DNA from: VFKU01 sp964411925
GTDB taxonomy: Bacteria > Hydrogenedentota > Hydrogenedentia > Hydrogenedentales > GCA-2746185
Length of the DNA stretch: 15,113 nt
NCBI GenBank assembly: GCA_964411925.1
Contig: CAYPNI010000101.1
Location: forward strand, 1 to 15,113
Reading direction: 5' to 3'
Below the pieces are notes generated by a model that saw nothing but the letters and a program-made list of their open reading frames with translations, was not told where the DNA came from and made no database searches. Below are positions 7,101-14,980 of this stretch, piece by piece (within the stretch, counting starts at the first letter, position 1; the number at the start of each line of letters is the position of its first letter). A program made the position numbers and the translations under genes.

Positions 7101-8594
7101 CTACGGCTTCACCCACGCCTTTGAGCGTGAGACCGCGTCCTGCCACGCGGCGACGCGTTTTTGGCGCGCGTCCGGCGCCATCTTGGGCTTGTATTCCTTG
7201 TCGAGCGCCCAGTTCTTGGTTACGTCCGTCTGATTTTTCCAGAACCCGGTAGCGAGTCCGGCGAGATAGGCCGCGCCCAGTGCTGTCGTTTCGGCGACGA
7301 CCGGCCGCTGGACTTTCGTTCCCAGGATGTCCGCCTGGAACTGCATCGCGAGGTCGCTCGCCGTCGCGCCGCCGTCGACGCGCAGCTCCTTGAGCTTCAC
7401 GCCCGAGTCCTTCTCCATCGCCTCGACGACGTCGCGCGTCTGGAACGACATCGACTCCAGCGTCGCGCGCGCGATGTGGCCGCCCGTAGTGCCCCGCTCG
7501 ATGCCGATGATGAGTCCACGCGCGTAGGGGTCCCAGTGCGGCGCGCCGAGCCCGACAAACGCGGGTACAAGATAAATGCCTCCGCTGTCCTTGACGGATT
7601 GGGCGAGCGCGTTCACATCGGGCGACTTCTTGATGATTTTGAGTCCGTCCCGCAGCCACTGCACGGCCGCGCCGCCGATGAATATCGACCCTTCGAGGCA
7701 ATACGTGACCTTGCCGCCAATGCCCCAACCGATCGTCGTGAGCAGCCCGGACTTCGACGCGACGGCCTTGTTGCCGGTGTTGATCAGGATGAAGCAGCCC
7801 GTGCCGTAGGTGTTCTTCGCCATCCCCGGCTCGAAACACGCCTGGCCGAATGTCGCCGCCTGTTGATCGCCTGCGATGCCCGCAATCGGAATCGGCGCGC
7901 CGAATAGCTTCGGATCCGCCACGCCGAAGACGCCGCTCGAATCCTTCACCTCGGGCAACACGGCAGCCGGGACATCAAGAATGTCCAGCAGCTCGGAATC
8001 CCACTTGAGATCGTGGATGTTGTAAACCAGCGTCCGGCTCGCGTTGCTGTAGTCCGTCGCGTGCACCTTGCCCCCGGTGAGCCGCCAGAGCAGATACGTA
8101 TCGATCGTCCCGGCGATGATGTCGCCGTTCTTGGCTTTCGCCCGCGCCCCCTTAGTCTTGTCCAGCAAGTACTTCATCTTCGTGCCGGAGAAGTAAGCAT
8201 CGACCACGAGCCCCGTCTTGCGGCGAAACGTACCTTCCATCCCGTGCGCCTTCAGGTCGTCGCAGATCGGCGCCGTGATACGGCTCTGCCAGACGATTGC
8301 GTTGTGAATCGGTTTGCCGGTCTTGCGATCCCACATGACCGTCGTCTCGCGCTGGTTCGTGATGCCGATCGCCGCGATGTCCGACGGTTTCGCCTTTGCC
8401 TTCTTGATCGCCGCGCGCGCCGTCGCAAGCTGTGTCTTCCAGATCGCCTCGGGGTCGTGTTCGACGTGCCCCGGCGACGGGAATATCTGCGGGAACTCCT
8501 GTTGCGCGACAGCGGCGATCGTGCCGTTCTTTTTGAACAAGATGGATCGGCTGGACGTGGTGCCTTGGTCGAGCGCGAGGACGTATTTCGACAT
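7101..8594 (-). CDS. glpK: Glycerol kinase
   Basis: The enzyme phosphorylates glycerol with ATP to sn-glycerol 3-phosphate in the cytoplasm. The 497-residue length matches GlpK (about 500). The FGGY N-terminal domain starts YVLALDQGTTSSRSI (phosphate-binding loop). The glycerol-binding residues R82 and E83 are in TNQRETT, W102 in IVWQSR, and an aspartate in GDQQAATFGQ lies near residue 240. The actin-like C-terminal domain shows YGTGCFILINTGN, then RVDGGATASDLAMQFQADI and ETTALGAAYLAGLATGFW, the FGGY signature region. The ATG at 8592-8594 has GAAGGAG (8601-8607) 6 nt upstream. It is the second gene of a glpF-glpK operon, 37 bp after glpF. Its product traps imported glycerol. No glpD or glpR is in the window. 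Nothing is unusual in the protein. Confidence 0.97.
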   Translation of the reverse strand: MSKYVLALDQGTTSSRSILFKKNGTIAAVAQQEFPQIFPSPGHVEHDPEAIWKTQLATARAAIKKAKAKPSDIAAIGITNQRETTVMWDRKTGKPIHNAIVWQSRITAPICDDLKAHGMEGTFRRKTGLVVDAYFSGTKMKYLLDKTKGARAKAKNGDIIAGTIDTYLLWRLTGGKVHATDYSNASRTLVYNIHDLKWDSELLDILDVPAAVLPEVKDSSGVFGVADPKLFGAPIPIAGIAGDQQAATFGQACFEPGMAKNTYGTGCFILINTGNKAVASKSGLLTTIGWGIGGKVTYCLEGSIFIGGAAVQWLRDGLKIIKKSPDVNALAQSVKDSGGIYLVPAFVGLGAPHWDPYARGLIIGIERGTTGGHIARATLESMSFQTRDVVEAMEKDSGVKLKELRVDGGATASDLAMQFQADILGTKVQRPVVAETTALGAAYLAGLATGFWKNQTDVTKNWALDKEYKPKMAPDARQKRVAAWQDAVSRSKAWVKP

Positions 8595-8631
8595 GGAATT
8601 CTCCTTCGTTAAACTCGCCCGGGGGCAAGGA

Positions 8632-9396
8632 CTACATGGCGGTCCAGGTTAGGAACACATGTTTGAAGAACAGGGCGCCGCCGACACCGCCGAGGATCGG
8701 CCCGACGATGGGAATCCAGGCGTAGTCCCAGTCGGAGCCGCCCTTGCCGGGGATCGGCAGGATGGCGTGCGCAATGCGCGGACCGAGATCGCGCGCCGGG
8801 TTGATCGCGTATCCCGTCGGGCCGCCCAGCGAGAGGCCGATGCCCCAGACGAGGAAGCCGACCAGCAGCGGCGTGATTCCCGTGCCGAACACGACCGACA
8901 GATCCACGTCACCGCCGCTCTTGATCGCGCCGACGTTCTCGCCGATCGCGAGCACGCCGAACACGAGTACGGCGGTCCCGATGATTTCGCAGATGAGATT
9001 GGGCACGGTCGCGCGAATCGCGGGGCCGGTCGCGAAGACGCCGAGTTTCGAGGCGGGTTCGGCCGTGGCGCTCCAGTGTGGGAGATAGGCGAGGTAGACC
9101 ACGACCGCGCCGAGGAACGCGCCGGCCATCTGTCCCGCGAGGTAGACCGGCACCTGGGCCCAATCGAGAGACTCGATGGACGCCAGGGCAAGCGTGACGG
9201 CGGGGTTGATGTGTGCCCCGCTGATGCGATTGACGCAGTAGACGGCGATTGCGACGGCGAGTCCCCATCCCGTGGCGATCACGATCCAGCCTGCGTTGTT
9301 TCCCTTGGTCTTGGTCAAGACGACGTTCGCGACGACGCCGTCGCCGAGAATGATCAGGATCATCGTCCCGATCAGTTCCGCCCAGAAGTTCTGCAT
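8632..9396 (-). CDS. glpF: Glycerol uptake facilitator (aquaglyceroporin)
   Basis: The 254-residue MIP-family channel lets glycerol cross the inner membrane. It has six hydrophobic helices and two half-helices with the paired NPA motifs: N64-P65-A66 in SGAHINPAVTLA and N199-P200-A201 in GYAINPARDLGPR. The arginine of the selectivity filter is R202, and aspartate D203 after it marks the glycerol-permeable branch rather than water-only aquaporins. W44 matches the selectivity-filter tryptophan of E. coli GlpF, while Y196 stands where E. coli has phenylalanine. The C-terminal WDYAWIPIVGPILGG stretch is typical of GlpF. The ATG at 9394-9396 is preceded by GGAGGAAGGG (9401-9410). It is the first gene of the glpFK operon and divergent from the ferritin-like gene. 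Confidence 0.96.
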   Translation of the reverse strand: MQNFWAELIGTMILIILGDGVVANVVLTKTKGNNAGWIVIATGWGLAVAIAVYCVNRISGAHINPAVTLALASIESLDWAQVPVYLAGQMAGAFLGAVVVYLAYLPHWSATAEPASKLGVFATGPAIRATVPNLICEIIGTAVLVFGVLAIGENVGAIKSGGDVDLSVVFGTGITPLLVGFLVWGIGLSLGGPTGYAINPARDLGPRIAHAILPIPGKGGSDWDYAWIPIVGPILGGVGGALFFKHVFLTWTAM

Positions 9397-9571
9397 GATT
9401 CCCTTCCTCCCGAATGCCCAGCCCTGGCGCGCTACAAGACCACGCCGGCCGCGGGCGTTTCAACTAAGAAGGCGGCCGTACCCTTCATTCAGGACTAAAG
9501 GCGCCGCTGCCATTGTTCGGTTGACCAGAACCCGTTTCGGAACGTTAAATGTGTCGAGGAGGCGCACAGGA
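9397..9571. promoter_or_regulatory. Divergent control region between glpF and the ferritin-like gene
   Basis: The 175-bp spacer holds a likely plus-strand promoter, TTGACC (9521-9526), 18 bp, TTAAAT (9545-9550), then GAGGAGG (9556-9562) 9 nt before the ferritin-like ATG. On the glpF side a perfect 7-bp inverted repeat, CGGCCGC (9446-9452) and GCGGCCG (9472-9478) with 19 bp between, could be an operator or leader hairpin. A convincing glpF promoter was not found: TTGAAA (9458-9463) has only a poorly spaced TTGTAG partner. Confidence 0.5.
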
Positions 9572-9997
9572 ATGGACAAGAAGAAACTCATCGAATTGCT
9601 CAACGAAGATCTGGCCGGCGAGTTCGGCGCGATCATCCAATATCTGACGTACGCGGCACAGGCCAATGGCCCGTATCGTCCGCAACTCGTCTCGTTCTTC
9701 ATGGCCGAGGTGCCGGATGAGACCGCCCACGCGCAGTATCTCGCGAACAAGATTGTCGCGCTCGGCGGCACGCCGACAACGTCGGCCCGAAAAGTGGCCG
9801 CGGCCGCGCACAACAAGGACATGCTCGAACGTGTGCTCGAAGCGGAGAAACGCGCGATCGCGGATTACACCCAGCGCGCGGAGCAGGCGGGCGAGTACGG
9901 GGACAAGGGCATGCAGGTCCAACTCGAGGACATGGTCCGAGACGAAAGCGGGCATTACGAAGAAACGGAACGCATGCTGCGCGAGTGGCCGCTGTAG
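9572..9997 (+). CDS. Bacterioferritin-like ferroxidase without the haem ligand
   Basis: A 141-residue four-helix ferritin-like protein that probably binds and oxidises Fe(II). The ferroxidase residues fall at bacterioferritin-like spacing: E17 (helix A, GEFGAIIQY), E50 and H53 (PDETAH), E92 (LEAEKRAI), and E125 with H128 (DESGHYEET). In bacterioferritin the residue after the second glutamate is the haem-binding methionine. Here it is threonine (T51), so haem is not expected between subunits. The length is slightly short of the usual 155-160. The ATG at 9572 has GAGGAGG 9 nt upstream. The in-frame extension upstream overlaps glpF and is not homologous. Single-gene transcription unit convergent with mscS. 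It may store iron, protect from oxidative damage, or be an unrelated ferritin-like subfamily such as a demethoxyubiquinone-hydroxylase-like protein. Confidence 0.85.
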   Translation: MDKKKLIELLNEDLAGEFGAIIQYLTYAAQANGPYRPQLVSFFMAEVPDETAHAQYLANKIVALGGTPTTSARKVAAAAHNKDMLERVLEAEKRAIADYTQRAEQAGEYGDKGMQVQLEDMVRDESGHYEETERMLREWPL

Positions 9998-10013
9998 GCA
10001 CGGTGACGCTGCG

Positions 10014-11279
10014 CTACGATCTGCCCGCCTTCGACGCCTCCGCGCCAACGGCCGCAGCCTTGGCGCCGTTCCGCCGTACGATGAGTTCCTGTGTCGGGTA
10101 GGCGAACGCGATTCCGCGCGATTCGAATTCCCGAAAGATAGCCAGATTGATGCGCTGCTGTATGTCCATGTATTCGTTGTACTCAGGCACCAACACGTAG
10201 TACACCACTTCAAAATTGAGCGAGAAATCGCCGAACTCCTTGAAGTGCGCGCGGTCGAAGCGCGTCCGCCCCTGCGTCTCGATGATCCCGCGCACGACGC
10301 CGGGAATCGCCTCCAGTTTTTCCCCGGGCGTCTCATACACCACGCCAAACCCGAACTGGACCCGCCGCTCGAACATCCGCTTGTAGTTCCGGATCCGGCT
10401 GCCGATAAGGTCCGCGTTGGAGAACACGATCTGTTCGCCGCCCAGGCTGCGGATGCGCGTCGTCTTGATGCCAATGCGCTCAACCGTGCCCATGAGGTCG
10501 CCGACGATGATGAAATCACCGACCACGAAGGGCTTGTCGAGCAGGATCGCGATCGAACAGAACACGTCGCCCAGGATGTTCTGAAGCGCAAAAGCGACGG
10601 CGATCCCGCCGACGCCCAACCCGGCGATCAGCGCGGTGATCTCGAAGCCCAAATTGTCCAGCACGATCAGCAGCGCAGCGGTCCACACGGCGATGCGGCC
10701 GAAGAACGCCATCAGGCCGAACGCCGTAGCGCTGGACGGATCGCCCGCCACGCGGCGCTGTTTCACGCGTTCAATGGCCCGCTGCACGGCGACGTTGGCC
10801 CATCGCGCGGCCTGGTAGACCCCCGCGATCACGAGTCCCGAGGTCAGCCAGTCGCGCAGCCGATCGGACAACGGCAGGCTGCTGAGTCCGAAGTACAGCG
10901 CGACGGCCACGATGGACACGGCGCTCGTCGCGCCCACGACGGCCAGAATGGTGTTGTCGATGTCCGTGCGGGTTTGGTCGGCGGATTTAGCCAGGCGGCG
11001 AAGCACCGTGCGCCGAAGCACGGCGCGCGCGCCATACGCGACGAGCAAGACCAGCGCAAAAACGATCGCCGCCCGCACCACTTGACTGACGTGAAACACG
11101 TGCTCGTCCAGCGTGAACAGTTCCCGGTTCCATACCGCATCCGAGGCGCCGATAACGCCGTCCAACACCTCTCCGACGATCGGAACGCTCGCGTCTCCCG
11201 CGTCGGACGGCTCCTGCGCGCAGATCGACGGTGCAAAGAAAGCGGTCAGAAGAAAAAAGAAAAAGGAATGTCGGAGCAT
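10014..11279 (-). CDS. Mechanosensitive ion channel, MscS family
   Basis: The 421-residue channel opens under membrane tension and releases solutes during osmotic downshock. The N-terminus (MLRHSFFFFLLTAFF, then SICAQ) is a signal peptide. About five hydrophobic segments follow (near 64-86, 111-131, 143-160, 188-207 and the pore helix). The pore segment reads ALIAGLGVGGIAVAFALQN and continues into LLDKPFVVGDFI and an MscS beta domain. The C-terminal domain ends in an alpha-beta fold with FREFESRGIAFAYPTQELI. It is longer than E. coli MscS (286) and has extra N-terminal helices. The ATG at 11277-11279 is preferred: GGGAGG sits 5-6 nt upstream. A GTG at 11285 would add two residues but overlaps the ribosome site. 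It ends 16 bp from the convergent ferritin-like gene. Confidence 0.93.
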   Translation of the reverse strand: MLRHSFFFFLLTAFFAPSICAQEPSDAGDASVPIVGEVLDGVIGASDAVWNRELFTLDEHVFHVSQVVRAAIVFALVLLVAYGARAVLRRTVLRRLAKSADQTRTDIDNTILAVVGATSAVSIVAVALYFGLSSLPLSDRLRDWLTSGLVIAGVYQAARWANVAVQRAIERVKQRRVAGDPSSATAFGLMAFFGRIAVWTAALLIVLDNLGFEITALIAGLGVGGIAVAFALQNILGDVFCSIAILLDKPFVVGDFIIVGDLMGTVERIGIKTTRIRSLGGEQIVFSNADLIGSRIRNYKRMFERRVQFGFGVVYETPGEKLEAIPGVVRGIIETQGRTRFDRAHFKEFGDFSLNFEVVYYVLVPEYNEYMDIQQRINLAIFREFESRGIAFAYPTQELIVRRNGAKAAAVGAEASKAGRS

Positions 11280-11342
11280 CAGCACCTCCCGGGTTGGGTG
11301 AATCGTGATGGGGCCGGAAATCGGCGGAGGTATCGTGCTTCT

Positions 11343-11370
11343 AGGATAACGACTGAAACTCAGATGTCAA
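11343..11370 (-). promoter_or_regulatory. Sigma70-like promoter of mscS
   Basis: On the minus strand a perfect TTGACA (complement of 11365-11370) is followed after 16 bp by TATCCT (11343-11348, 4 of 6). The transcript would start near 11336, leaving a leader of about 57 nt. The region is AT-richer than its surroundings, as expected of a promoter in a GC-rich genome. Confidence 0.6.
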
Positions 11371-11462
11371 ATGCGCACCAGAAGCAGATGCGGCGCGCCG
11401 CTGCGTCGGTTCTGCGACAGTCGTCCCGTCTCGAGTGTGCCAACGCCGCCGGAGCGCCGATG

Positions 11463-12521
11463 TCAAGGCGTGAACTTCATTCCGGGCTTGAGCGTGCAGA
11501 TCCATTCCGCGATCAGTTGCGACGCGCGTTCAACGTCGTTGAGCGAGACCATCTCGACGGGCGAGTGCATGTAGCGGTTCGGAATGCCGACGAGCGCCGT
11601 CGCGACGCCGCCCCGGCTGAGTTGCATCGCGTTCGCGTCCGTGCCGGTGCCGCGGGGCGTGCCCATCATCTGATACGCCAGTTTCTTAGCCTTCGCGGTC
11701 TGCACGAGCTGCTTGGCGACCACGGGGTTCATATTCGGCCCGCGATGTAGGATCGGCCCCAGCCCCAGCTCGAAGCGGCCAAACTGGACGTTGTCGCAGT
11801 CGGGATGGTCCGTCGCGTGCGCGACGTCCACCGCCAGTCCCACGTGCGGCTCGACCGCGTAGGCGCTCGTCGTGGCACCGCGCAGGCCAATTTCCTCCTG
11901 GACCGTGGTCACGGCGTACACCGCGCACTTGATGCGCCGGTTCGCGAGCAACCGCATCGCCTCGAGCACGACGAACGCGCCGATGCGATCGTCCAGCGCG
12001 CGCGCGGCCACGCGGCCGTTCCTCAGTTCGAGATACCCCGCGTCGATCGTCGCCGGATCGCCGATCGATACCGACGCCTCGGCGTCTTTCTTGTTCGTCG
12101 CGCCGATGTCGATCCACAACTTGTGCATCGGCATCGCCTGGCCGCGCTCCTTCTCGTTCATCAGATGAATCGCGCGCCGCCCGATGACGCCCGGCACGTC
12201 GCCCTTTTCCGTGTGCACGACGACGCGCTGGCCGTCGAGCACGGACGGGTCCACGCCGCCTATAGGCACGAAACTGATGAACCCGTCCTTGTCGATGTAA
12301 TGCACCATCAGCGCAATTTCATCGACATGACCGGCGAGCATCACGCGTAATTCACCCTTGGGATTGACCACGTGGTACTGGTTGCCGTGGACGTCCTTGA
12401 AGATTTTGTCGGCGTGCGGCCCCATGTACGCCGCGCACACTTTCTGGATGTCCGACTCGAAGCCCGACGGGCTGGGCGTGGAGAGAAGTTTCTTGAGGAA
12501 CTGCAGCGATTCCTTGCGCAT
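11463..12521 (-). CDS. M42 family metallo-aminopeptidase
   Basis: The 352-residue cytoplasmic enzyme belongs to peptidase family M42 (TET/FrvX/YsdC type), which clips N-terminal residues from peptides in large self-compartmentalised complexes. The two-metal site is complete: H65 in AGHVDEIA, the bridging aspartate at D177/D178 in ALDDRIG, E209 (general base) and E210 in TVQEEIGLRG, D232 in AVDVAHATD, and H319 in YMHSPVE. The insert domain spans about residues 70-165. The GTGTDANA stretch (291-298) is conserved in the family. The ATG at 12519-12521 has AGGGGG (12528-12533) 6 nt upstream. It is divergent from the large unknown protein. A weak promoter, GTGAAT-N17-TATCGT (12560-12588), lies upstream. 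Some relatives were annotated as endoglucanases, which the metal site does not support. Confidence 0.93.
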   Translation of the reverse strand: MRKESLQFLKKLLSTPSPSGFESDIQKVCAAYMGPHADKIFKDVHGNQYHVVNPKGELRVMLAGHVDEIALMVHYIDKDGFISFVPIGGVDPSVLDGQRVVVHTEKGDVPGVIGRRAIHLMNEKERGQAMPMHKLWIDIGATNKKDAEASVSIGDPATIDAGYLELRNGRVAARALDDRIGAFVVLEAMRLLANRRIKCAVYAVTTVQEEIGLRGATTSAYAVEPHVGLAVDVAHATDHPDCDNVQFGRFELGLGPILHRGPNMNPVVAKQLVQTAKAKKLAYQMMGTPRGTGTDANAMQLSRGGVATALVGIPNRYMHSPVEMVSLNDVERASQLIAEWICTLKPGMKFTP

Positions 12522-12634
12522 GGCGATCCCCCTGACGAGAACGTTGCGGAAAACGCCCCACGATACGCCTTCGAGTGTGCAAATTCACGCGTCCACTTGG
12601 AGTTACGCCGCGCGAACGGCATAATGATCCCGCG
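12522..12634. promoter_or_regulatory. Divergent spacer between the M42 peptidase and the large unknown protein
   Basis: The 113-bp spacer contains a minus-strand candidate, GTGAAT (12583-12588), 17 bp, TATCGT (12560-12565), for the peptidase. It also contains a plus-strand candidate, TTGGAG (12597-12602), 17 bp, CATAAT (12620-12625). From the latter, transcription would start near 12632, only about 3 nt from the ATG at 12635. No Shine-Dalgarno is visible there. Confidence 0.4.
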
Positions 12635-14887
12635 ATGGCTTACGATTACTCCGGATACCTCAGCACCGTCCTGCGCCGGCCGGCTCCGGGATCGCTCGAT
12701 CGCGTGGATTCGGTCGATTTCGACCGCGCCGACCTCGCGAAGTGGCGCACGGAAGACTCGGCACACTCGCTCGAGTGGCGGCATCTTCCGGTGCGGAAGA
12801 TTCACACGGACGAGGGCATCAAGCTCGAGGGCGATTTCACCAGCGTCGTCAATATTGACAGCCTCAATGCCGACGACCCGCGCTACTGGGTGCCGCTTAC
12901 CACGTTCGGGCTCACCGATGGACGGTTCCCCGTGGACGCGACGCGGTACCCAATCATCGAGGTGACGTACCGCTGCACCAGCGAACACGCGCACCCAACC
13001 TGGATGTGGACGTACGAGGGCGGTTCGCACTTCGGCGCACTGCCCAAGTCGAAGACCTGGCGCACGGTCGCCCGAAACGTGCAGCACTTTGGATTCCCGT
13101 CGCGCATCGACAACGTCGTGTTGCGCCTGTACTCGGCGAAACGCACGGTCGAATCGGTGGAGATAAAATCCGTCCGCTTTCGCGCGATGAGTCCCGAAGA
13201 AGCTGATGCGACCACACGAAGCCTCGAAGGCCTCGAGGAGTTCCGGCCCCCGCGCCGCTTCCCGATCCTGGATCAATTCCTGCCGCTGGGTGTCTACATG
13301 GACGCGGATTCCGCGACGCGTCTCGCCAAGATGCTGCAGATTTCCGAAAGCGAGTACTGGGCGTTGGTTGTCGAGGATATCGTCCGCCACGGTCACAACG
13401 CGATCGCATTGGCGAACTTCGATGACATGGACCGGCGCGAGCGCGACAGCTTGCTCAAGCGCTGCGAGGCGAACGGTCTGCGGATTGTGCCGCGCCACGA
13501 ATATCCGCTCGCCGGCGACGCCGCGGCCCAGCAGCGCGTGATCGACGAACACGTCAAGCCCAACGCGAAGTCGAAGGCCATATTCGCCCGGACGCTGAGC
13601 GGCGAGCCGATCGAGAACGATTTCCACGAGGTGCTGGAGTCCAAGCGCCGCATCGAGGAGGCGGATCCGGATCATCCCGTCGCGATCATTGCGCGCTATC
13701 CAAACGCGTTGCCGCTGTTCGCGCCGTTCTTCGCCGCAAGCGGCATCGGCTATTTCACGTCCAAGCGCCCGTGGGACGCCGGCAAGAGCGTGCGTACGCA
13801 CGTGCCGCTCGCCGGCGGTCAGCAATTCTGGCTGGCCGCGCCGGCCTTCATGTATCCCACCCAGACGCCGCAGTGGAGCACGAGTCCCGAGATGCGCCTC
13901 ATGGCGAATCTCGCCTTTGCGAACGGCGCGCGCGGATGGTTCGCGTACTCGTATCACAACGAGCCCGTGTGGATGCGCGGCCGGCTCCAGCGCTCGCTAA
14001 CCGGGCCATTCCTGACGTTCAGCGATCTCTGGTCCGAACTCATGCTGAGGATGCGGTGGATCGACGCGCTCTCGCCGCTGCTGCTGGCCGCCCGCATCGA
14101 AGACGAGATGGACGACTGGTTCTTGCGCGGCGTTTCGACGTCCTCGTCGGTCCGGCCGGCGCCGGGCATTCCGCCCATCAGCCAGTTCCACCTGCGCGGC
14201 AACGATTTCAGCCTCTACTTCACCGTGAGCAACAACACGCGCGAGATCGCGAGCATCGAGATCGATATCCCCAAACGCACGCACGACGGTCCGCAGATCT
14301 ACGACCTGTCCGATTTCGTGTCCGGCCGCGAGTGGAAACCGATCGTGCGCCAGCGCCACGTCGAGATGTTCCCCGGCCAGGCGCACATCCTGCTCGTCGC
14401 GCCGCAGGCACGTTGCGACGAGTGGCGCGAACGTATCACCGCGCGAATGATCGACAGCGCGCACCGCACGCTCCGGTGTAACGTCGAACTCGCCCGCGCC
14501 TACGGTCTCGACATCGCCGACGTCGAGACGAGCCTGAAATCCCTGAACGGATCACCCGATCCGGCCCATCTCGAACTCGTCCATCTCGCCAAGGACCGGC
14601 TCACCGACCTGGTGTACGCGTCTGACGCGATCCGGGAGGCGCGCAGCAGCATCATCTCGTCCTGCGCGGCCGTGTGCGGCTGCGACGGCGCACTCTGCCG
14701 GCTGATGGAGCTGGGCCAGCGGCAAGTGGCCATGGAAATCGGTACCGAGGTCATTCCCCTGGCCGCCGAGTTCACGCGCCTCCGTCTCGAACTGCAACAG
14801 GGCAGGGGGGCGGAAATCGCCGGAGCGGCACGCGAGAACGCGGCACGCTGCCTGGCGCTGCTGCACCGGATCCGCTCGCACTACTAG
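12635..14887 (+). CDS. Large protein of unrecognised family, glycoside-hydrolase-like
   Basis: A 750-residue protein not matched to a named family. Residues 1 to about 205 alternate short strands and tryptophans (HPTWMWTYEGGSHFG) and read like a beta-sandwich, carbohydrate-binding-type domain. From about 215 (LGVYMDADSA) to about 490 the pattern is TIM-barrel-like: ALANFDDMDRRERDSLLKRC, GLRIVPRHEYPLAG, VAIIARYPNALPLF and GARGWFAYSYHNEPVW (about 433-448). This recalls clan GH-A barrels, though no catalytic glutamate pair can be assigned. A beta-rich stretch follows, then a helical tail from about 610 with four close cysteines (C677, C681, C683, C688). There is no signal peptide, so it is probably cytoplasmic. 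The ATG at 12635 is chosen because the earlier GTG at 12575 adds unlikely residues overlapping the promoter. No Shine-Dalgarno is seen. Real gene, function open. Confidence 0.8.
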   Translation: MAYDYSGYLSTVLRRPAPGSLDRVDSVDFDRADLAKWRTEDSAHSLEWRHLPVRKIHTDEGIKLEGDFTSVVNIDSLNADDPRYWVPLTTFGLTDGRFPVDATRYPIIEVTYRCTSEHAHPTWMWTYEGGSHFGALPKSKTWRTVARNVQHFGFPSRIDNVVLRLYSAKRTVESVEIKSVRFRAMSPEEADATTRSLEGLEEFRPPRRFPILDQFLPLGVYMDADSATRLAKMLQISESEYWALVVEDIVRHGHNAIALANFDDMDRRERDSLLKRCEANGLRIVPRHEYPLAGDAAAQQRVIDEHVKPNAKSKAIFARTLSGEPIENDFHEVLESKRRIEEADPDHPVAIIARYPNALPLFAPFFAASGIGYFTSKRPWDAGKSVRTHVPLAGGQQFWLAAPAFMYPTQTPQWSTSPEMRLMANLAFANGARGWFAYSYHNEPVWMRGRLQRSLTGPFLTFSDLWSELMLRMRWIDALSPLLLAARIEDEMDDWFLRGVSTSSSVRPAPGIPPISQFHLRGNDFSLYFTVSNNTREIASIEIDIPKRTHDGPQIYDLSDFVSGREWKPIVRQRHVEMFPGQAHILLVAPQARCDEWRERITARMIDSAHRTLRCNVELARAYGLDIADVETSLKSLNGSPDPAHLELVHLAKDRLTDLVYASDAIREARSSIISSCAAVCGCDGALCRLMELGQRQVAMEIGTEVIPLAAEFTRLRLELQQGRGAEIAGAARENAARCLALLHRIRSHY

Positions 14888-14944
14888 TCGCCCGGCCAGT
14901 GCCCGCGCAGGGTGGGTGTGCCGGGCCGAAGTGCCTTCCACGAA

Positions 14945-14974
14945 TTGATTTACGCCGAATACGATTGCTATACT
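14945..14974 (+). promoter_or_regulatory. Sigma70-like promoter upstream of tRNA-Gln
   Basis: TTGATT (14945-14950, 4 of 6) and TATACT (14969-14974, 5 of 6) are separated by 18 bp, in a short AT-rich island after the stop of the large protein gene. Transcription would begin near 14981, about 90 nt before the mature tRNA. Confidence 0.62.
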
Positions 14975-14980
14975 TTGCCC

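Noticed and set aside
11390..11401. 12-bp palindrome GCGGCGCGCCGC upstream of the mscS promoter
   Set aside because: GC-only palindromes of this size arise readily by chance in this GC-rich sequence, and no second copy was noticed.
9666..11750. Very long open plus-strand frame (694 codons) opposite mscS
   Set aside because: It overlaps the ferritin-like gene in another frame and runs opposite mscS and part of the M42 gene. The composition is that of an antisense reading, with no motifs.
12341..13957. Long open minus-strand frame (538 codons) opposite the large protein
   Set aside because: It also overlaps the M42 gene in another frame and shows no domain. The plus-strand reading has realistic protein composition and secondary-structure pattern.
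14890..14926. Inverted repeat GCCCGGC/GCCGGGC after the large protein gene
   Set aside because: The 23-nt loop is long and no U-run follows. It may stabilise the 3' end but is too weak to call an intrinsic terminator.
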